A DNA stretch of 41,129 nt from Azonexus hydrophilus. Its GTDB lineage: Bacteria > Pseudomonadota > Gammaproteobacteria > Burkholderiales > Rhodocyclaceae. The notes below the pieces were generated by a model that ran no database searches, was not told where the DNA came from, and saw only the letters and a program-made list of their open reading frames with translations. A program made the translations under genes and the position numbers. Location: NCBI RefSeq assembly GCF_905120355.1, contig NZ_CAJHOB010000020.1, positions 1 to 41,129 of the forward strand, given 5' to 3'. This document shows positions 40,028 through 41,129 of the stretch, one piece after another (within the stretch, counting starts at the first letter, position 1; every line of letters begins with the position of its first letter).

Positions 40028-40033
40028 TGCATT

Positions 40034-40039
40034 TCCCCT
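40034..40039 (-). promoter_or_regulatory. Shine-Dalgarno site of the giant gene
   Basis: AGGGGA on the minus strand, six bases before the ATG at 40025-40027. It fixes the start of the giant gene and agrees with the LEPR-XLL motif lying at the normal distance from the start. The 132 bases up to the adaptor gene (40028-40159) hold short inverted repeats (GGGCA/TGCCC arms at 40050-40054 and 40064-40068) but no clear promoter or terminator. Confidence 0.75.
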
Positions 40040-40159
40040 AAATAATGCTGGGCATCTCTTTCCTGCCCAATTCTTGAATTTAAAATCCAGGCAAAACGGT
40101 GGCCCGATAACGGCCTCGTTTGATTGTTATTTGTTCATGTCCCTGACGGCACGGGACCA

Positions 40160-40999
40160 CTACTTTCCCAGAGCACCTCCCTGCGCCTTGGGAAAATTGG
40201 CCTTGCATTTGACCCCAGCAGGTATTTCTAGCTTTGGATTGGGCAATTCGAGTAGCACGACAAATGTGCCGCTGGCCGCGTCGATCAAGCGATCCACAGA
40301 TTTGACCTTGGCCGTGTAGCGAGCCTTCGCGGGGATTTCCGGCAAAACCTCGACCGACGTACCCGACAAGACAGTGCCGAAGGCATCTTTCGGCAATACC
40401 ACCTGAATTTTCAGGGGGTCGAGTTGCGCTACTTTCACTACGGATTTTTTATTCGAACCCGGCTCGACGACCTCGCCGGGAAAGGACAGCACATCGACCA
40501 CCACGCCCTCAAAAGGGCTGCGAATTGTCCTCAGGTTGAGCAGGCTGCTTTGCTGCTGGTGTTCCAACTTGGCGATCTGACGATTTTCGGAAGCGACCTG
40601 GAGTTCCGATTCGGCCAAACGCAGTTCTGCTTCCGCATCATCCCGATCCTGCGCGGCCATCAATTTCTCATTGCTCATGGCCTGGCGGCGGGTAAATTTG
40701 CGCTTGGCAAATTCGATCTTGCTTTCCGCCATCTGGCTGGGCCCGACCTGCACCGATTTAAAGCGGGCCAATTCGCTGGCCGCCTGCTCGGCTCGCGACT
40801 CGAGCGTTGCCAGGACTTGTCCCTTACTTACGCGATCTGCCCGCTTGACCAGAACCTTGTCCAGCATGCCGGTCACTGGGCTGGCCAAATCGACAATCTG
40901 AGGGGGTTCTATAAGACAATCTGCAGCATTCGAGGAAATGCTAAAAATTAGGCACAGAACTTGGATTGCAACGCGCCCTCCCCCCGCAGCAGCACTCAT
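40160..40999 (-). CDS. Periplasmic adaptor subunit (membrane fusion protein, HlyD/RND-adaptor family), short form
   Basis: 279 aa. A signal peptide (residues 1-26: VAIQVLCLIFSISSNAA) leads into the first half of a lipoyl-like domain (35-69, PVTGMLDKVLVKRADRVSKGQ). A long alpha-hairpin follows (70-155, rich in Ala/Glu/Lys/Arg). The second lipoyl half comes next (156-181, RSPFEGVVVDVLSFPGEVVEPG), and then the beta-barrel (186-245). It stops after IPAGVKCKANF, so the membrane-proximal domain is short compared with the usual 350-400 aa. Adaptors bridge an inner-membrane transporter and an outer-membrane channel. Here the gene directly precedes the giant gene on the same strand (132 bases apart), suggesting a role in exporting or holding it. 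ATG at 40997-40999 has AAGGA six bases upstream; stop TAG at 40160-40162. Confidence 0.9.
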   Translation of the reverse strand: MSAAAGGGRVAIQVLCLIFSISSNAADCLIEPPQIVDLASPVTGMLDKVLVKRADRVSKGQVLATLESRAEQAASELARFKSVQVGPSQMAESKIEFAKRKFTRRQAMSNEKLMAAQDRDDAEAELRLAESELQVASENRQIAKLEHQQQSSLLNLRTIRSPFEGVVVDVLSFPGEVVEPGSNKKSVVKVAQLDPLKIQVVLPKDAFGTVLSGTSVEVLPEIPAKARYTAKVKSVDRLIDAASGTFVVLLELPNPKLEIPAGVKCKANFPKAQGGALGK

Positions 41000-41005
41000 G
41001 TAGCA

Positions 41006-41010
41006 TCCTT
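41006..41010 (-). promoter_or_regulatory. Shine-Dalgarno site of the adaptor gene
   Basis: AAGGA on the minus strand, six bases before the ATG at 40997-40999. It supports the chosen start and hence the signal peptide. Confidence 0.7.
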
Positions 41011-41037
41011 GATAACAACATTGGAATATGTCTTCTT

Positions 41038-41069
41038 ATTATAGCCTAGATACACGTGTCATTTGTGAA
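41038..41069 (-). promoter_or_regulatory. Candidate sigma-70 promoter of the adaptor-giant gene unit
   Basis: A perfect -10 box TATAAT lies on the minus strand at 41038-41043. A -35-like TTCACA is at 41064-41069, but the 20-base spacer is longer than ideal, so an activator may be needed. The palindrome ACACGTGT (41052-41059) sits within the spacer and could be an operator. The predicted start would be near 41030, giving a leader of about 30 bases before the adaptor ATG. Nothing else is seen between here and the window end at 41129; the upstream gene is not in view. Confidence 0.45.
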
Positions 41070-41129
41070 TTATTGTAACCGTCCGGCCACCACCGTCTTT
41101 TCGCCGAAGTTTCAATAGCTGAAGATTGT

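Noticed and set aside
368..40027. RTX adhesin secreted by a type I system
   Set aside because: No GGxGxDxxx nonapeptide repeats were seen anywhere in the protein, and no ABC transporter is in the window. Type I secretion remains possible but is not shown.
40050..40068. Terminator between adaptor and giant gene
   Set aside because: The GGGCA/TGCCC arms are only five base pairs and are not followed by a T-tract on the minus strand; the spacing fits a single operon better.
40141..40160. Hairpin GTCCC/GGGAC just after the adaptor stop as a terminator
   Set aside because: The stem is only five pairs and no T-run follows in the direction of transcription.

Overview
This window is almost entirely one gene. 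On the minus strand, an uninterrupted 39,660-base reading frame (368-40027) encodes a 13,219-residue modular exoprotein. A small periplasmic adaptor (membrane fusion protein, 279 aa, 40160-40999) lies just upstream on the same strand. A putative 65-aa exported peptide (9-206, minus) lies downstream, beyond a terminator-like hairpin (280-317). There are no RNA genes, CRISPR arrays, insertion sequences or phage genes that I can support.

Organism: high G+C, Gram-negative (an RND/HlyD-type periplasmic adaptor), with strong Shine-Dalgarno sites. The LEPR-XLL N-terminus together with CARDB, putative-Ig, cadherin-like and matrixin modules is typical of giant surface or secreted proteins of environmental Proteobacteria. 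A betaproteobacterium such as a member of the Rhodocyclales is my best guess, but this is inference.

Layout of the giant protein, N- to C-terminus (high to low coordinate): a basic leader with the LEPRVLL motif (39803-40027); 32 alternating PPC-like beta-sandwich units of about 104 aa (about 29850-39802); 17 CARDB-type units of about 133 aa (about 23082-29848); another PPC-like unit and an IPT/TIG-like unit (22455-23080); an unassigned stretch (20620-22455); an Ig/FnIII-like unit, a first NHL-like beta-propeller and an SbsA-type Ig unit (18940-20620); nine putative-Ig/cadherin-like units (15660-18560); an RHS/YD-like strip and a dockerin-like EF-hand pair (13733-15400); Big-type and ZU5-like domains (12110-13730); a second beta-propeller (10200-11560); a peptidoglycan-binding-like motif (9395-9545) and a GH19/lysozyme-like catalytic domain (7350-8290); an internal signal-peptide-like hydrophobic segment (6989-7072); a matrixin-like zinc protease with HEYGHALGLDH (6175-6600); nine tandem-95/cadherin-like repeats with two large duplicated beta-sandwich modules (896-5515); and a C-terminal tail.

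Working model (inference): the adaptor and the giant protein form one transcription unit. The adaptor would serve in exporting or anchoring a cell-surface fibre about 1.4 MDa in size. This fibre carries two hydrolytic centres near its C-terminal third, one aimed at peptidoglycan or chitin-like glycan and one at protein, mounted on more than 60 adhesion-type domains. The most unusual points are the pairing of a PG-binding/GH19-like lysin and a metzincin in one polypeptide, the compositional break around them, and a plausible second translation start with its own signal peptide at 7072.
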